Below, in pieces: positions 7,682-17,931 of a stretch of 64,000 nucleotides of DNA. Location of the stretch: positions 4,813 to 68,812 of the forward strand of contig JBEPZO010000005.1 in assembly GCA_041640815.1 (NCBI GenBank). Reading direction: 5' to 3'. The notes beneath the pieces are model-generated. The model saw nothing but the letters and a program-made list of their open reading frames with translations, had not been told where the DNA came from and did not search any database. Source of the stretch: JANWZL01 sp041640815. Its GTDB lineage: Bacteria; Pseudomonadota; Gammaproteobacteria; Burkholderiales; Thiobacillaceae. The translations under genes were made by a program, and so were the position numbers. Position 1 is the first letter of the stretch. Every line of letters starts with the position of its first letter.

Positions 7682-7739
7682 GTCCGCCGGCAACGCCAAA
7701 AGTGGCGTCTCCAGCGCGCGGGCAGCAGAGCGCCCAGGC

Positions 7740-10700
7740 TCAGGCGATCGCCTGCAAAAATTCGCGTATGACGCTCAAGCGTTGTTCCAGGGTGGCGCCC
7801 CCCTTGTCGATGCGCAGGCGGTCTTGGCCAGCGAGGCGATACTCGCGCCGGCTCTGGATGAGTTGGATCAGTTTGGGTGGGTCGATGGGCGGGTTGGGCA
7901 CGAACTGGATGCTGGTGCTTTGCGGCCCGGCCTCCAGACGGGCGATGCCCAAGGGCTGCGTGCGGATGCGCAAACGGTGCACCTCGAGCAGGGTGCGTGC
8001 CGGTTCCGGCGGCAAGCCGAAACGGTCGATGAGTTCCTCCTCCAGGTGGGCGAGCTCGTCTTCTGTGGCGCAGTTGGCCAGCCGCTTGTACAGCACCAGT
8101 CGCTCGTGAACGTCGGGGCAGTAGGACTCCGGCAGCAGCGCCGGGGCATGCAGGTTGATCTCGGCCGTCACCGCCAGCGGCGCCTCGAGGTCGGGCTCGC
8201 GTCCTTCTCGAAGCGATTTCACCGCGATCCTCAGCATGTCATTGAACAGATTGAACCCCACCTCTTGCATCTCGCCGCTTTGTTGTTCGCCCAATACCTC
8301 GCCGGCACCGCGGATCTCGAGGTCGTGCATGGCGAGGTAAAAGCCCGAGCCAAGCTCTTCCATCGCCTGGATGGCCTCCAGTCGCCGTTGGGCCGCGGCG
8401 GTGATCTTGGCGCCAGGGGGGATGAGCAGGTAGGCATAGGCCTGGTGATGCGAACGGCCGACCCGCCCGCGCAGTTGGTGCAGCTGCGCCAGGCCGAACT
8501 TGTCGGCGCGGTTGATGAGGATGGTGTTGGCCGTCGGCACGTTGATGCCGGTTTCGATGATGGTGGTGCACAAGAGCAGGTTGAAGCGCTGGTGGTAGAA
8601 GTCGCGCATCACATGCTCGAGCTCACGCTCTGGCATCTGGCCGTGGGCGATCTGGATGCGCGCCTCGGGTAGGAGTCTCACCAGCTTTTCGCGCATCGCC
8701 TCGATGCTCTCCACCTCGTTGTGCAGGAAATAGATCTGGCCGCCGCGTTTCAATTCGCGCAGCACCGCCTCGCGGATCAGCCCTTCGGAGAAGGGTTGCA
8801 CGAAGGTCTTGATGGCAAGCCGCTTCTGCGGCGCCGTGGCGATGACGGAAAAATCGCGGATGCCCTCGAGCGACATGGCGAGGGTGCGCGGTATGGGGGT
8901 GGCGGTGAGGGTGAGCACGTCGACCTCTGCCCGCAGCGCCTTCAGGCGTTCCTTCTGGCGCACGCCGAAGCGATGCTCCTCGTCGATGATCACCAGCCCC
9001 AGGTTCTTGAAGGCGACGTCCGCCTGCAGCAGCCGATGGGTGCCGATGACGATGTCGATCCGCCCTGACTTCAGCCCCTCCAATACGGCGGCCACCTCCT
9101 TGGCCGAGCGGAAACGCGACAATTCGGCGATCTTGACCGGAAAATCGGCGAAGCGATCGGAAAAGGTCTGAAAGTGCTGTTCCGCGAGCAGGGTGGTGGG
9201 GCAGAGCACGGCCACCTGACGCCCGTCAGAGACCGCCACGAAGGCGGCGCGCAGGGCGACCTCGGTCTTGCCGAAGCCGACGTCGCCGCAGACGAGTCGA
9301 TCCATGGGCTTGCCCGAGCGCATGTCCGCCAAAACGGCCTCGATGGCGGCGAGCTGGTCGGGGGTCTCCTCGAAGCCGAAACCCTCGGCGAAGGCCTCCA
9401 AGTCGTGTTGGCTGAACTTGAAGGCATGCCCTTGTCGGGTGGCGCGCTGCGCATAGAGGTTGAGCAGTTCCGCCGCAGTGTCGCGCGCCTTCGCCATCGC
9501 CCGCCGCTTGGCCTTCTCCCACTGGCCGCTGCCCAGCCGATGCAACGGCGCGCTCTCGGGGTCGCCGCCCATATAGCGCGAGATCAGGTGCAGGTGGGCC
9601 ACCGGCACGTAGAGCTTGTCGCCGCCGGCGTATTCCAGGGTAAGAAACTCCTCCACGCCATCGCCGAGGTCCATGCTGGCCAGCCCAAGGTAGCGGCCGA
9701 TGCCGTGCTGGACATGCACCACCGCATCCCCGATCTTGAGCTCCGACAGGTCGCGCAGCAGGCCCTCGACCTGGGTCTGTCTCGCCGCACGCGCCGCGCG
9801 CGCCACGGGGCTGCGGGCATAGAGCTCGGTCTCGGTGAGCACGGCAAGCCCCTGCTCGGCATCGATGAAGCCGGCAGCGAGCGGGCCAGTGGTGAGGAGC
9901 AGGCGTTGCGTGGCGGATGCAGGCGGCTGGTGTTGCGCCTGCCCCGCCGCTGGCCAGCCCTCGGTCAGCACCGGCCTCAGGCCATACTCGGCCAGCGCCT
10001 GGGCCATGGTCTCGCGCCGACCGAGACCCTCGGCCACCAGCAGGGTCGTGCCGGTAAAGGTCGCCAGGTGCGCCTTGAGCCGGCTGTAGGGATCATCGGC
10101 ACGGCGGTCCACGGCTACCGCCGGTGGCGGCAAATAGGGTAGTGTCGGCGCGGGCTCGGCCTCGCCCTGAGTCACCCCTTTTTCCGGCTCGTGAAGCTCC
10201 AGGCGCGCATAGGCGCGCAGGCGGCCGTGGAAGGCATCGGCGGTGAGGAAGAGGTCTTCCGGCGGCAATAGCGGGCGGTCGCGGTCGCCGCTCAGCAGCC
10301 GGTAGCGGCTACGGGTGTCGGCCCAAAAGCCCGCCACTGCCGCCTGGACGTCGCCGTGAAGGACGACGGTCAGGTCTTGCGGCAGATAGTCGAACAGGGT
10401 GGCGGTAGTGTCGAAGAACAGCGGCAGATAGTACTCGATGCCGGCCGGCGCCAGCTTGTTCGAGACATCCTTGTAGATGCTGCGCTTGGACGGGTCGCCC
10501 TCGAAGCGATCGCGAAAGTTCTTGCGGAAGCGGGTGATGCCCGCCTCGTCGAGGGGAAACTCGCGGGCCGGCAGCAGGCGCACCTCGTTCGCCTTGTAGA
10601 GCGTGCGCTGGGTGTCGGGGTCGAAGGTGCGCAGGCTCTCCACCTCCTCGTCGCTGAGCTCGATCCTGAACGGCAGCGCCGCGCCGGTGGGGTAGAGGTC

Positions 10701-11207
10701 GATGATGCCGCCGCGCACGGCGAACTCGCCGGGCGAGACGACCTGGTTGACCAGGCAGTAGCCGGCACGCAGCAGCCGCTCGCGCAGAGCGGCCGTATCC
10801 AGGCGCTCGCCCACCTTGAGCAGGAAGACGTGGGCGGCGAGGTAGTCGGGTGGCGGCAGACGTTGGCTGGCGGTTGCAGCCGGCGCGGCAAGCAGGTCGA
10901 TCTCCCCCGCACTGGCTCGCCACAGGGTCTCGAGCCGTTCCGAGACCAGGTCGGGGTGGGGCGAGATGGGGTCATACGGCAAGGTCTCCCAGTCCGGGAA
11001 CAGGCGCACCGAGAGCCGAGGCGCGAACCAGCTCACCTCTTCGACGATGCGCGCCGCCGCCTGCGCGCTCTGGGTGAGCACCAGCAGGCGTCTGGTCGCC
11101 GCCAGACGGGACAGCAGATGGGCATCGGCAGAGCCGGGCGGCAGCGGCAGGCGCCGCCGCCGTCCCGGCGCGGGCAGGATCGACGAGGCTTCCATCGGCG
11201 CGATCAT
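7740..11207 (-). CDS. mfd: Transcription-repair coupling factor
   Basis: 1155 residues, full length for Mfd, the translocase that removes stalled RNA polymerase and recruits UvrA. UvrB-like N-terminal module (about 1-340), RNA polymerase interaction domain with GDAVVHVQHGIGRYLG (about 490-510), then the RecG-like motor: Walker A GDVGFGKTE, DEEH box in IIDEEHRFGV, TATPIPRTL, and motif VI QLRGRVGRSHHQAYAYLL. The C-terminal TRCF domain closes the protein. Start is ATG 11207. Confidence 0.97.
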   Translation of the reverse strand: MIAPMEASSILPAPGRRRRLPLPPGSADAHLLSRLAATRRLLVLTQSAQAAARIVEEVSWFAPRLSVRLFPDWETLPYDPISPHPDLVSERLETLWRASAGEIDLLAAPAATASQRLPPPDYLAAHVFLLKVGERLDTAALRERLLRAGYCLVNQVVSPGEFAVRGGIIDLYPTGAALPFRIELSDEEVESLRTFDPDTQRTLYKANEVRLLPAREFPLDEAGITRFRKNFRDRFEGDPSKRSIYKDVSNKLAPAGIEYYLPLFFDTTATLFDYLPQDLTVVLHGDVQAAVAGFWADTRSRYRLLSGDRDRPLLPPEDLFLTADAFHGRLRAYARLELHEPEKGVTQGEAEPAPTLPYLPPPAVAVDRRADDPYSRLKAHLATFTGTTLLVAEGLGRRETMAQALAEYGLRPVLTEGWPAAGQAQHQPPASATQRLLLTTGPLAAGFIDAEQGLAVLTETELYARSPVARAARAARQTQVEGLLRDLSELKIGDAVVHVQHGIGRYLGLASMDLGDGVEEFLTLEYAGGDKLYVPVAHLHLISRYMGGDPESAPLHRLGSGQWEKAKRRAMAKARDTAAELLNLYAQRATRQGHAFKFSQHDLEAFAEGFGFEETPDQLAAIEAVLADMRSGKPMDRLVCGDVGFGKTEVALRAAFVAVSDGRQVAVLCPTTLLAEQHFQTFSDRFADFPVKIAELSRFRSAKEVAAVLEGLKSGRIDIVIGTHRLLQADVAFKNLGLVIIDEEHRFGVRQKERLKALRAEVDVLTLTATPIPRTLAMSLEGIRDFSVIATAPQKRLAIKTFVQPFSEGLIREAVLRELKRGGQIYFLHNEVESIEAMREKLVRLLPEARIQIAHGQMPERELEHVMRDFYHQRFNLLLCTTIIETGINVPTANTILINRADKFGLAQLHQLRGRVGRSHHQAYAYLLIPPGAKITAAAQRRLEAIQAMEELGSGFYLAMHDLEIRGAGEVLGEQQSGEMQEVGFNLFNDMLRIAVKSLREGREPDLEAPLAVTAEINLHAPALLPESYCPDVHERLVLYKRLANCATEDELAHLEEELIDRFGLPPEPARTLLEVHRLRIRTQPLGIARLEAGPQSTSIQFVPNPPIDPPKLIQLIQSRREYRLAGQDRLRIDKGGATLEQRLSVIREFLQAIA

Positions 11208-11350
11208 AACGTGAAAGCGGCCCGGCTGTTGACGCCGGGCCCGAAGCGGCCCTTGCCCGCCCGCGCGCCCAGAGGCGACGCGCTGGCTTGCGCGCCCGCA
11301 TTCAAGCCGGTGCCTTGATCGCTGTGTCGCCCCTTGTCCTGCCGCGGCGA

Positions 11351-12490
11351 TCAGGGTTCATCGAGCAGCCGGTACTGGACGGGCAGATCGATCACTGCCG
11401 CCACTGGCCGGCCGTAGCGGTCGAGCAGCGAGAAATGGGCACAACTGCGGGCCTGGGCGACGGCCGTGGCGTCCAGTTCCGCGTCACCACTGCCTTGTTT
11501 GATCTCCACGGCCTGGGCGCGGCCGTCGCGTCCAACTTGCAGCCGCAGCACCACGCGCCCTTCGCGGCGCTCACTGCGCAAGCGCGGCGTGTACTGGAAA
11601 CAGGCGCGGCCTACAGCCGTGAGGGCCGCGGTCGCGAGCTGACCAGATCGCCCCGGCAGGGCGCCGTCATCGACGGCCGACGCCGCTATGGTCTGCAGGC
11701 CCCCGCCTTTGCCCTGGCCGCCGTGCTGGCGCTCCACTGCCTCAGCCGGTGCCGGTTCGCCGCCGCGCCGCAGCGCGAGGTCGGCCACCACGGCGGCCGC
11801 AGCGCCAGCGGCCAATTGCGCCGGCACGGTCTCGGCATGCCTGAGGTCGATCTGCTGCGCTGCGGCATCGGTGTGCGCGCTGACGGCTGAGCGGGCGACC
11901 GCGCCTGCGTTGGGCGCGCTGTTTGTGGCTGCGGCCATGGCCATGGCGCTCGGGTGGGTATCTCTCTCGCGCCGGCTTGTGGATGCGGCCTCTCCAGGCG
12001 AGATGCCGCCGTCGCCACCCTGGCTCTGGGTGAATGTGGTGCCCTGCGCGGCGATGGCTTGCATGAGCGCGCCGGTTGGCACGGCCGCTCGAGTCGCCGC
12101 GCTCGCTAGCTCGCCGCTGCTCGCCTCGCCCGCTTGCGTCGCTATTGGCAGGCCGTCGACGCGTGCCGGGGCAGCGCTCGCGGCAAGGTGCACGGCGGAG
12201 GCAAACGCCGCCGCGGCGCTGCCGCTGGCATCGCCGCCGTCATTTGGCACAGCGCCCCCGCCCCGCATGAGGGGTGGGTGAGCGGTCGGCGCGCGTTTCG
12301 CCTGCGCATCGAGGGCGCGCTGCGGCACAGACCGGTCATCCAGGTGGGGCGGGGTGCGCAGCCTGACCTGCATCGCCTGCCCTGGCGCCGGCACGCTCGG
12401 TGGCGACAGGCCCACGGCCTGCAACACGGCCAGATGGAGCGCAAGGCTCAAGCCAAACGCGATGGCAAGCGGCGGTGGGCGCGAAGGCAT
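11351..12490 (-). CDS. tonB: Energy transducer TonB family protein
   Basis: About 379 residues. N-terminal membrane anchor (LAIAFGLSLALHLAVLQ, about 8-25), a long low-complexity Ala/Gly/Thr-rich periplasmic stretch instead of the usual Pro-rich spacer, and a C-terminal TonB domain (YTPRLRSERREGRVVLRL, then VQYRL). Start chosen at ATG 12490, directly before the anchor; a longer frame begins at 12586 with no better signal. Divergent from the TonB-dependent receptor at 12658, its probable client. No exbB or exbD is in the window. Confidence 0.8.
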   Translation of the reverse strand: MPSRPPPLAIAFGLSLALHLAVLQAVGLSPPSVPAPGQAMQVRLRTPPHLDDRSVPQRALDAQAKRAPTAHPPLMRGGGAVPNDGGDASGSAAAAFASAVHLAASAAPARVDGLPIATQAGEASSGELASAATRAAVPTGALMQAIAAQGTTFTQSQGGDGGISPGEAASTSRRERDTHPSAMAMAAATNSAPNAGAVARSAVSAHTDAAAQQIDLRHAETVPAQLAAGAAAAVVADLALRRGGEPAPAEAVERQHGGQGKGGGLQTIAASAVDDGALPGRSGQLATAALTAVGRACFQYTPRLRSERREGRVVLRLQVGRDGRAQAVEIKQGSGDAELDATAVAQARSCAHFSLLDRYGRPVAAVIDLPVQYRLLDEP

Positions 12491-12578
12491 GGCCAGTAGC
12501 AGCGACAGGCGCGCGGGCTTGAAGGCTGGGTCGGAAGAAGGTACTGGCGCAGTATAAGCGCTTGCTCGAGGCCAAGGG

Positions 12579-12595
12579 TGCGACACTCTGTCGCA
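12579..12595. promoter_or_regulatory. 17-bp palindrome between tonB and the receptor
   Basis: TGCGACA-CTC-TGTCGCA, perfect 7-bp arms with a 3-base centre, about 63 bases before the receptor start and 89 before tonB. Shape and position fit an operator for a dimeric metal-responsive or global regulator, but I do not recognise the motif; it does not resemble a Fur box. Confidence 0.5.
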
Positions 12596-12657
12596 TTGCT
12601 GGAGGCCGGGGGGCGTGAATAGGATGTCCGCGTCTTTTTACCTACTGGAAACGCGCC

Positions 12658-15018
12658 ATGCACTACCGTCCCTTGAGCCTCGCCATCGCCCTGATGTTTG
12701 GTGCTCATGCTCACGCCGCCACGGCTACTCTGGAGGAAGTGGTCGTCACCGCGCCGCGCGTGCAGCCTTTGCCCCTTGGCGGCGAACGCCTGACCACCGA
12801 GTCTTTTTCCCACTTGCGAGCAGCGAGCAGCGATGCCGCCAGCCTCCTCATCGAACTACCGGGTGTCGGCCTACAGGCCGCCGGCGGCGTCTCCAGCCTG
12901 CCGATCATGCACGGGCTTGCCGATGACCGGCTGCGCATCAAGCTCGATGGCATGGACATCATCGCTGCCTGCCCGAACCATATGAACCCCGCGCTCTCCT
13001 ACATCGACCCGACGCAGGTGGAGGCCATCGACGTCTATGCCGGCTTGAGCCCGGTGAGCGTAGGCGGCGATAGCATCGGCGGCAGCGTCCTCGTGCGCTC
13101 GGCCGCGCCGCAGTTTGCCCCGTCAGGACAGGATGGCCGCCTCAGCGGCAGCCTGGGCGGCTTCTACCGCAGCAATGGCGACGGCCGTGGCCTGGATGTG
13201 GCGATGAACTATGCCACCCCCTCCATGCGCCTCAGTTATTCCGGGGGGCTGGCGAAGGCCGACAACTACACGGCCGGCGGCGATTTCAAGCAACGCCTCT
13301 ATAGCGGGGCGGGGACGGGCGGCGCCGATCCCACCGTCACCGGCCGCAGCGGGCATACCCTGCCGCGCGATGAGGTCGGCTCCACGGCCTATGAGGCGCG
13401 TAACCACCTGCTAAGCGTAGCCCTGAAGGGCGAGGGCCACCTCATCGAGGCGAAGCTCGGCCTGCAGGACATCCCCTACCAGCTCTGGCCCAACCAGCGC
13501 ATGGACATGCTGGACAACCAGGACAAGCGCATCAATCTGCGCTATCAGGGCGATTATGCCTGGGGCCGGCTGGAGGGGCGCGTCTATTACCAGGAAGTCG
13601 ACCACTACATGGATTTCGGCGCCGACAAGCGCTTCTACTATGGGGGCGCCTCTGGCGGTGCCGCGGGTATTGGCGGCTCAGGCAATGGCGCCCCCTGCTC
13701 ACCAATGAGCGGCGGTATGACTGGCTGCGCCTGGGGGATGCCGATGTATACCGCCAGCGACACCTTGGGCCTTGGGGTGCAGGGTGAGCTCGCGTTGACG
13801 CAGGGCGCGCTGCTGCGCCTGGGCGCCGAATATCAGCGCTACCGGCTCGATGACTGGTGGGAGCCTTCCGGCGCCGGGATGTGGCCGTATACCTTCTGGA
13901 ACATCCGCAACGGTGAGCGCACCCGCGCGGCGATCTACGGCGAATGGGAGGGCAGGCCGGCGGCGGCATGGCAGACCCTTGCGGGCCTGCGCTATGAACG
14001 GGTGGCCACCGATGCCGATACGGTGCACGGCTACAACCTCAACATTTTCCCCACCTCGACCGCCGGACTGCCTGAGGCGGCCAACCAGACGCGCGATGCG
14101 GTGCTGTTCAATACCGCCGATCGCCGCCGCACCGATCACAACTGGGATCTGACCCTGCTGGCAAAATATGCGCTCAGTCCAACGCAGGACATCGCCTTCG
14201 GCTACGCGCACAAGACGCGCTCGCCCAACCTGTACGAGCGCTATGCCTGGTCGACCTGGCAGATGGCGGCGCTGATGGTGAACTGGTTCGGCGACGGCAA
14301 TGGCTATATCGGTAACCTCGCGCTCAAGCCGGAGCAGGCCGACACCGTCTCCGCCACCTTTTCCTGGCACGTCAAGGATAGAGGCCTGGCGTTCAAGGCC
14401 ACGCCCTATTACACCTGGGTGAAGGACTATATCGACGCCGTGCGCTGGGATGCGGCAAGCAATGCGCCTGCAACGGCCACCCTGCCGGCAAACCAGTTTG
14501 CCGTGCTCAAGTTCGTGAATCAATCGGCGCGCATCTACGGCCTTGACCTCTCCGGCGAGCTACCGCTCGGTAAGACGACCTTCGGCGACCTCGGCCTCAA
14601 GGGGCAGCTGAGCTATACTCGCGGCGAGAACCGCGACACCGGCGACGGGCTCTACAATATCGTGCCGCTCAACGCCAAGCTCACGCTCACGCACACGCGC
14701 GGCCGCTGGGCCAATGCCTTGGAGGCGGTGATGGTCGCGGGCAAGGAAGAGGTCTCGCGTGTGCGCAAGGAGCTCGACACCTCCGGTTATGGCCTCGTCA
14801 ACCTGCGCGCCAGCTACCGCTGGCAGAAGGCGCGGCTTGACTTCGGGGTCGAGAACCTGTTCGATCGGCTCTATTATCTCCCCAACGGCGGCGCCTATCT
14901 CGGCCAGGGCACGACCATGACGACGACAGGCACGCCAACCGGCTCCGTCCCCGCCTGGGGCACGGCCGTTCCCGGTCCTGGACGCTCAGTGTACCTGGCG
15001 GTCAATTACAGCTTCTGA
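12658..15018 (+). CDS. TonB-dependent receptor, probable copper receptor type
   Basis: 786 residues: signal peptide 1-20 (cleavage after AHA), TonB box region EEVVVTA (26-32), plug domain (about 40-150), 22-strand barrel ending in an aromatic residue (AVNYSF). In the plug, CPNHM at 105-109 matches the CxxxM spacing of OprC/NosA-type copper receptors. A Cys/Met-rich loop near 344-364 (CSPMSGGMTGCAWGMPM) could also bind soft metal. Copper is inferred; a methanobactin-like or other metal-complex ligand is possible. Divergent from tonB. Confidence 0.8.
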   Translation: MHYRPLSLAIALMFGAHAHAATATLEEVVVTAPRVQPLPLGGERLTTESFSHLRAASSDAASLLIELPGVGLQAAGGVSSLPIMHGLADDRLRIKLDGMDIIAACPNHMNPALSYIDPTQVEAIDVYAGLSPVSVGGDSIGGSVLVRSAAPQFAPSGQDGRLSGSLGGFYRSNGDGRGLDVAMNYATPSMRLSYSGGLAKADNYTAGGDFKQRLYSGAGTGGADPTVTGRSGHTLPRDEVGSTAYEARNHLLSVALKGEGHLIEAKLGLQDIPYQLWPNQRMDMLDNQDKRINLRYQGDYAWGRLEGRVYYQEVDHYMDFGADKRFYYGGASGGAAGIGGSGNGAPCSPMSGGMTGCAWGMPMYTASDTLGLGVQGELALTQGALLRLGAEYQRYRLDDWWEPSGAGMWPYTFWNIRNGERTRAAIYGEWEGRPAAAWQTLAGLRYERVATDADTVHGYNLNIFPTSTAGLPEAANQTRDAVLFNTADRRRTDHNWDLTLLAKYALSPTQDIAFGYAHKTRSPNLYERYAWSTWQMAALMVNWFGDGNGYIGNLALKPEQADTVSATFSWHVKDRGLAFKATPYYTWVKDYIDAVRWDAASNAPATATLPANQFAVLKFVNQSARIYGLDLSGELPLGKTTFGDLGLKGQLSYTRGENRDTGDGLYNIVPLNAKLTLTHTRGRWANALEAVMVAGKEEVSRVRKELDTSGYGLVNLRASYRWQKARLDFGVENLFDRLYYLPNGGAYLGQGTTMTTTGTPTGSVPAWGTAVPGPGRSVYLAVNYSF

Positions 15019-15081
15019 GCCTAGCCAGCCAATGAAGGCGAAGGCCACAAGCTGGACAAGTGCACGGTAATACTGCACGGA

Positions 15082-17931
15082 CTACGACCCGATGCGCAGG
15101 GTGGTGAGCCACTCCTCCACCGGCATCGGGCGCTGCCAGTAGTAACCCTGGAAGCGCTCACAGCCACGGCTGGCCAGGAAATCGAGCTGCTGCGCCGTCT
15201 CCACCCCTTCTGCCACCACCTCCAGCCGCAAGTGGCGCGCCATGGAGAGGATGGTCTCGACCAGGGCGACGTCGTTGGCGTCCTGCGGTACGTCTTGTAC
15301 GAAAGACTTGTCGATCTTGAGCTCGAACAAGGGCAGTCGCTTGAGATAGGCCAGCGAGGAATAGCCGGTGCCGAAGTCGTCGATGGCGAAGCGGATGCCC
15401 AGGCTCGCCAATTCGCTCATGCGCGCCACCACCTCGTGCGGATGGTCGACGAGCAGGTTCTCCGTGATCTCCAGTATCAAACGGCTGGGATCGGCGCCGG
15501 TCTCGGTGAGGATGTGACGCACCCGCTGCACGAAATCCGGTTCGCGAAACTGGCGCGGACTGACGTTGACGGCGATGCGCAAGGCTTGACCCAGGGCATC
15601 TAGGCGGTTGATTAGGCGACAACTCTCACGCAACACCCACTCCCCAAGCTGTACGATAAGCCCAGTCTCTTCCGCTAATGGGATGAAGCAGGCGGGGGAG
15701 ATGATGCCACGCTGGGGGTGTAGCCAACGCAATAGGACCTCTGCGCCGCGCACTCGGCCGGTGGCGTCGACTTGGGATTGTAAATACAGGCTCATCTCAT
15801 GTCCGTCGACTGCTTGCCGTAGGGCCTGTTCGAGCATGTAACGCTGGGTTACCGCCTCTTGCATCGCCGGCTCGAAATACTCCACTCGATTGCGGCCACG
15901 CTCTTTTGCACGATACATAGCCACGTCGGCTTCGCGTATGAGGTCATCTACCCCTTCATTGTCCTTAGGGAAGACCGTAATTCCGATGCTAGCGCCCAAA
16001 CGAAACGTTTCCGTCCCCACTGCTGTCGGTGTCTCGAACGAGGCACGTAGTTTTTCGGCCACTCTCAGAGCCAGTTTGCCAGCATCCTCCCGCGTACGCG
16101 CCAGTTCCGGCAGCAGCACGACGAATTCGTCGCCGCCTGAGCGAGCGACGGTGTCGGTATCGCGCAGGTAATGGCTGAGTCGGTGCGCGAGTTCCTTAAG
16201 CAGCGCATCACCGACTACATGGCCATGCACGTCGTTGATGCGCTTGAAGTGATCAAGATCGATGAACAATACCGCCCCGAACTCCCCGTTGCGCCGGGCG
16301 AGGGACAGCGCTTGCCCCAGGCGATCGAGGAATAAGGCCCGATTGGGCAGACCGGTGAGGTCGTCGTAGTAGGCTAGGCGTGCGATCTCGGCCTGCGCCC
16401 GTTTCAGCTCCGTGATATCAAGGCAGTAGCCCAAATAGCCTTTGAATTCGCCATTGGCAGCGTAGATGGGGTTGCCGTTGTCGATAATCCAGTGATAGTC
16501 GCCGCTTGCGTGACGCAGGCGATATTCCATGCTAAAAGGCTCGCGCCTCGAGAAGGCGGCACGATAGGTCTCGAGTACCCGTTCGCGATCCTCGGGGTGT
16601 ACCCCTTCGGCCCAGCCATCGCCCAGCTCCTGCTCCAGGCTACGGCCGGTGAAGCGCAGCCAAGGCTCGTTAAACCAGTTGCACTGACCGCTTGCGTCCG
16701 AGGTCCAGATCAGGGCCAAGCCGCTGTTGGCCAAGGTACGGTAATGGCGCTCGCTCTCGGTCAGGGCCTCGCGCAGTCGATACTGTTCGCTGACGTCGTG
16801 AAACACGAGCACCACACCCTCGATCGGGCCTTCGGGCGATACCCGGATCGGCGCTGCGGTATCGGCGATGTGGTGCAGCGCCCCGTCACGCGCGCGCAGC
16901 ACGGTGTGGTTGACCAGTGAGACGGACACCCCATCGCGCAGTACCGTCATCACCGGGATGACCGCTGCCTCACCGGTGCGCGCGTCGATGATGTCGAACA
17001 CCTCGGTAATATGGCGACCGACGGCCTCATCCCTCGCCCAGCCAGTGAGCTTCTCGGCGACTGGATTCATCAGCGTGATCGTGCCGTGGGCATCGGTGGC
17101 GATCAGGCCATCGCCCAGCGATTGCAGGATGGTGGCCAAGCGCGCCTGACTGGCGGAGAGTTCGCGATGCTCACGCTCCAGGGCTTCGGCCATGGCGTTG
17201 AAGGAGGCGGCAAGCGCTCGGATTTCGCGCCCGCCGCGGTTAGCGGCGCGCGCGTCACGCTTGCCCTGCGCAAGACGATTACTCGTAGCCGCCAGCTCGG
17301 CGAGGGGATGGGTGACGAGGCGATGCAGGGCCCAGACACCGAAGACGAAAAGGGCGAAGGTCGCCGCGATCTCGAGCCAGCGCTGTTTCAGGCTTTGGTA
17401 AAACAGGGCCTGGCGCGCCGGTGCGAGATCGAACACCACCATTGCCAGGCCATGGCGGAGACTGCGCACCTCTGTCGACTGCGCCGGCAGGGGAAAAGCA
17501 TGCAAGGCACAGGCCTGTTCGCGCGCGTCGTCATAACGGTAGTGGGGCACCCGCGAGGCGGCTAGAGCCGCCCAGTCCACACCTGCAAAACCAGGCAACA
17601 CTACCTCAACCTGACGACCGATCCAATCACGGCGATGTGCGCTGCGGATCTGGCCGCTGTCACTCACCAATAGGACCGCCTTGGTCCTGGGGTCGGCGTT
17701 AATCAGGCTGATTTCCTCGATGCGGTTGTGATCGTCGGCGTAAGACAGATGCTCTGCTTTGATAGCGAGCAGCGTGACATAATTCAACAGATCCTGCTGG
17801 GCCTTGTTGAGTAGGGCTTGTTGGTTTTGCTGGATAGTAAAATACAAAGAAAGCGCGCCGAAGAACCCAAGCAGGCAGGCAATGGCGATAGGCAATACCC
17901 ATTTCAAGGGCACAGCAGTGAGCGGATTCAT
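15082..17931 (-). CDS. Membrane GGDEF/EAL protein with HAMP and two PAS domains
   Basis: 949 residues for cyclic-di-GMP turnover. Two membrane segments (about 10-32 and 187-206) flank a periplasmic sensor region. Then a HAMP linker, PAS (about 263-385), PAS/PAC (about 390-510), GGDEF (about 520-690, intact motif in RSGGDEFVVLLPE) and EAL (about 700-945, signature AEVLLRWLHPQ, with ITENLL and DDFGTGYSS). Both active sites look intact, so the protein could make and break c-di-GMP. The ATG overlaps the stop of the binding-protein gene by 4 bases. Confidence 0.93.
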   Translation of the reverse strand: MNPLTAVPLKWVLPIAIACLLGFFGALSLYFTIQQNQQALLNKAQQDLLNYVTLLAIKAEHLSYADDHNRIEEISLINADPRTKAVLLVSDSGQIRSAHRRDWIGRQVEVVLPGFAGVDWAALAASRVPHYRYDDAREQACALHAFPLPAQSTEVRSLRHGLAMVVFDLAPARQALFYQSLKQRWLEIAATFALFVFGVWALHRLVTHPLAELAATSNRLAQGKRDARAANRGGREIRALAASFNAMAEALEREHRELSASQARLATILQSLGDGLIATDAHGTITLMNPVAEKLTGWARDEAVGRHITEVFDIIDARTGEAAVIPVMTVLRDGVSVSLVNHTVLRARDGALHHIADTAAPIRVSPEGPIEGVVLVFHDVSEQYRLREALTESERHYRTLANSGLALIWTSDASGQCNWFNEPWLRFTGRSLEQELGDGWAEGVHPEDRERVLETYRAAFSRREPFSMEYRLRHASGDYHWIIDNGNPIYAANGEFKGYLGYCLDITELKRAQAEIARLAYYDDLTGLPNRALFLDRLGQALSLARRNGEFGAVLFIDLDHFKRINDVHGHVVGDALLKELAHRLSHYLRDTDTVARSGGDEFVVLLPELARTREDAGKLALRVAEKLRASFETPTAVGTETFRLGASIGITVFPKDNEGVDDLIREADVAMYRAKERGRNRVEYFEPAMQEAVTQRYMLEQALRQAVDGHEMSLYLQSQVDATGRVRGAEVLLRWLHPQRGIISPACFIPLAEETGLIVQLGEWVLRESCRLINRLDALGQALRIAVNVSPRQFREPDFVQRVRHILTETGADPSRLILEITENLLVDHPHEVVARMSELASLGIRFAIDDFGTGYSSLAYLKRLPLFELKIDKSFVQDVPQDANDVALVETILSMARHLRLEVVAEGVETAQQLDFLASRGCERFQGYYWQRPMPVEEWLTTLRIGS

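Noticed and set aside
9174..10142. Long plus-strand frame inside mfd
   Set aside because: Antisense shadow of a full-length, motif-complete gene in high-GC DNA.
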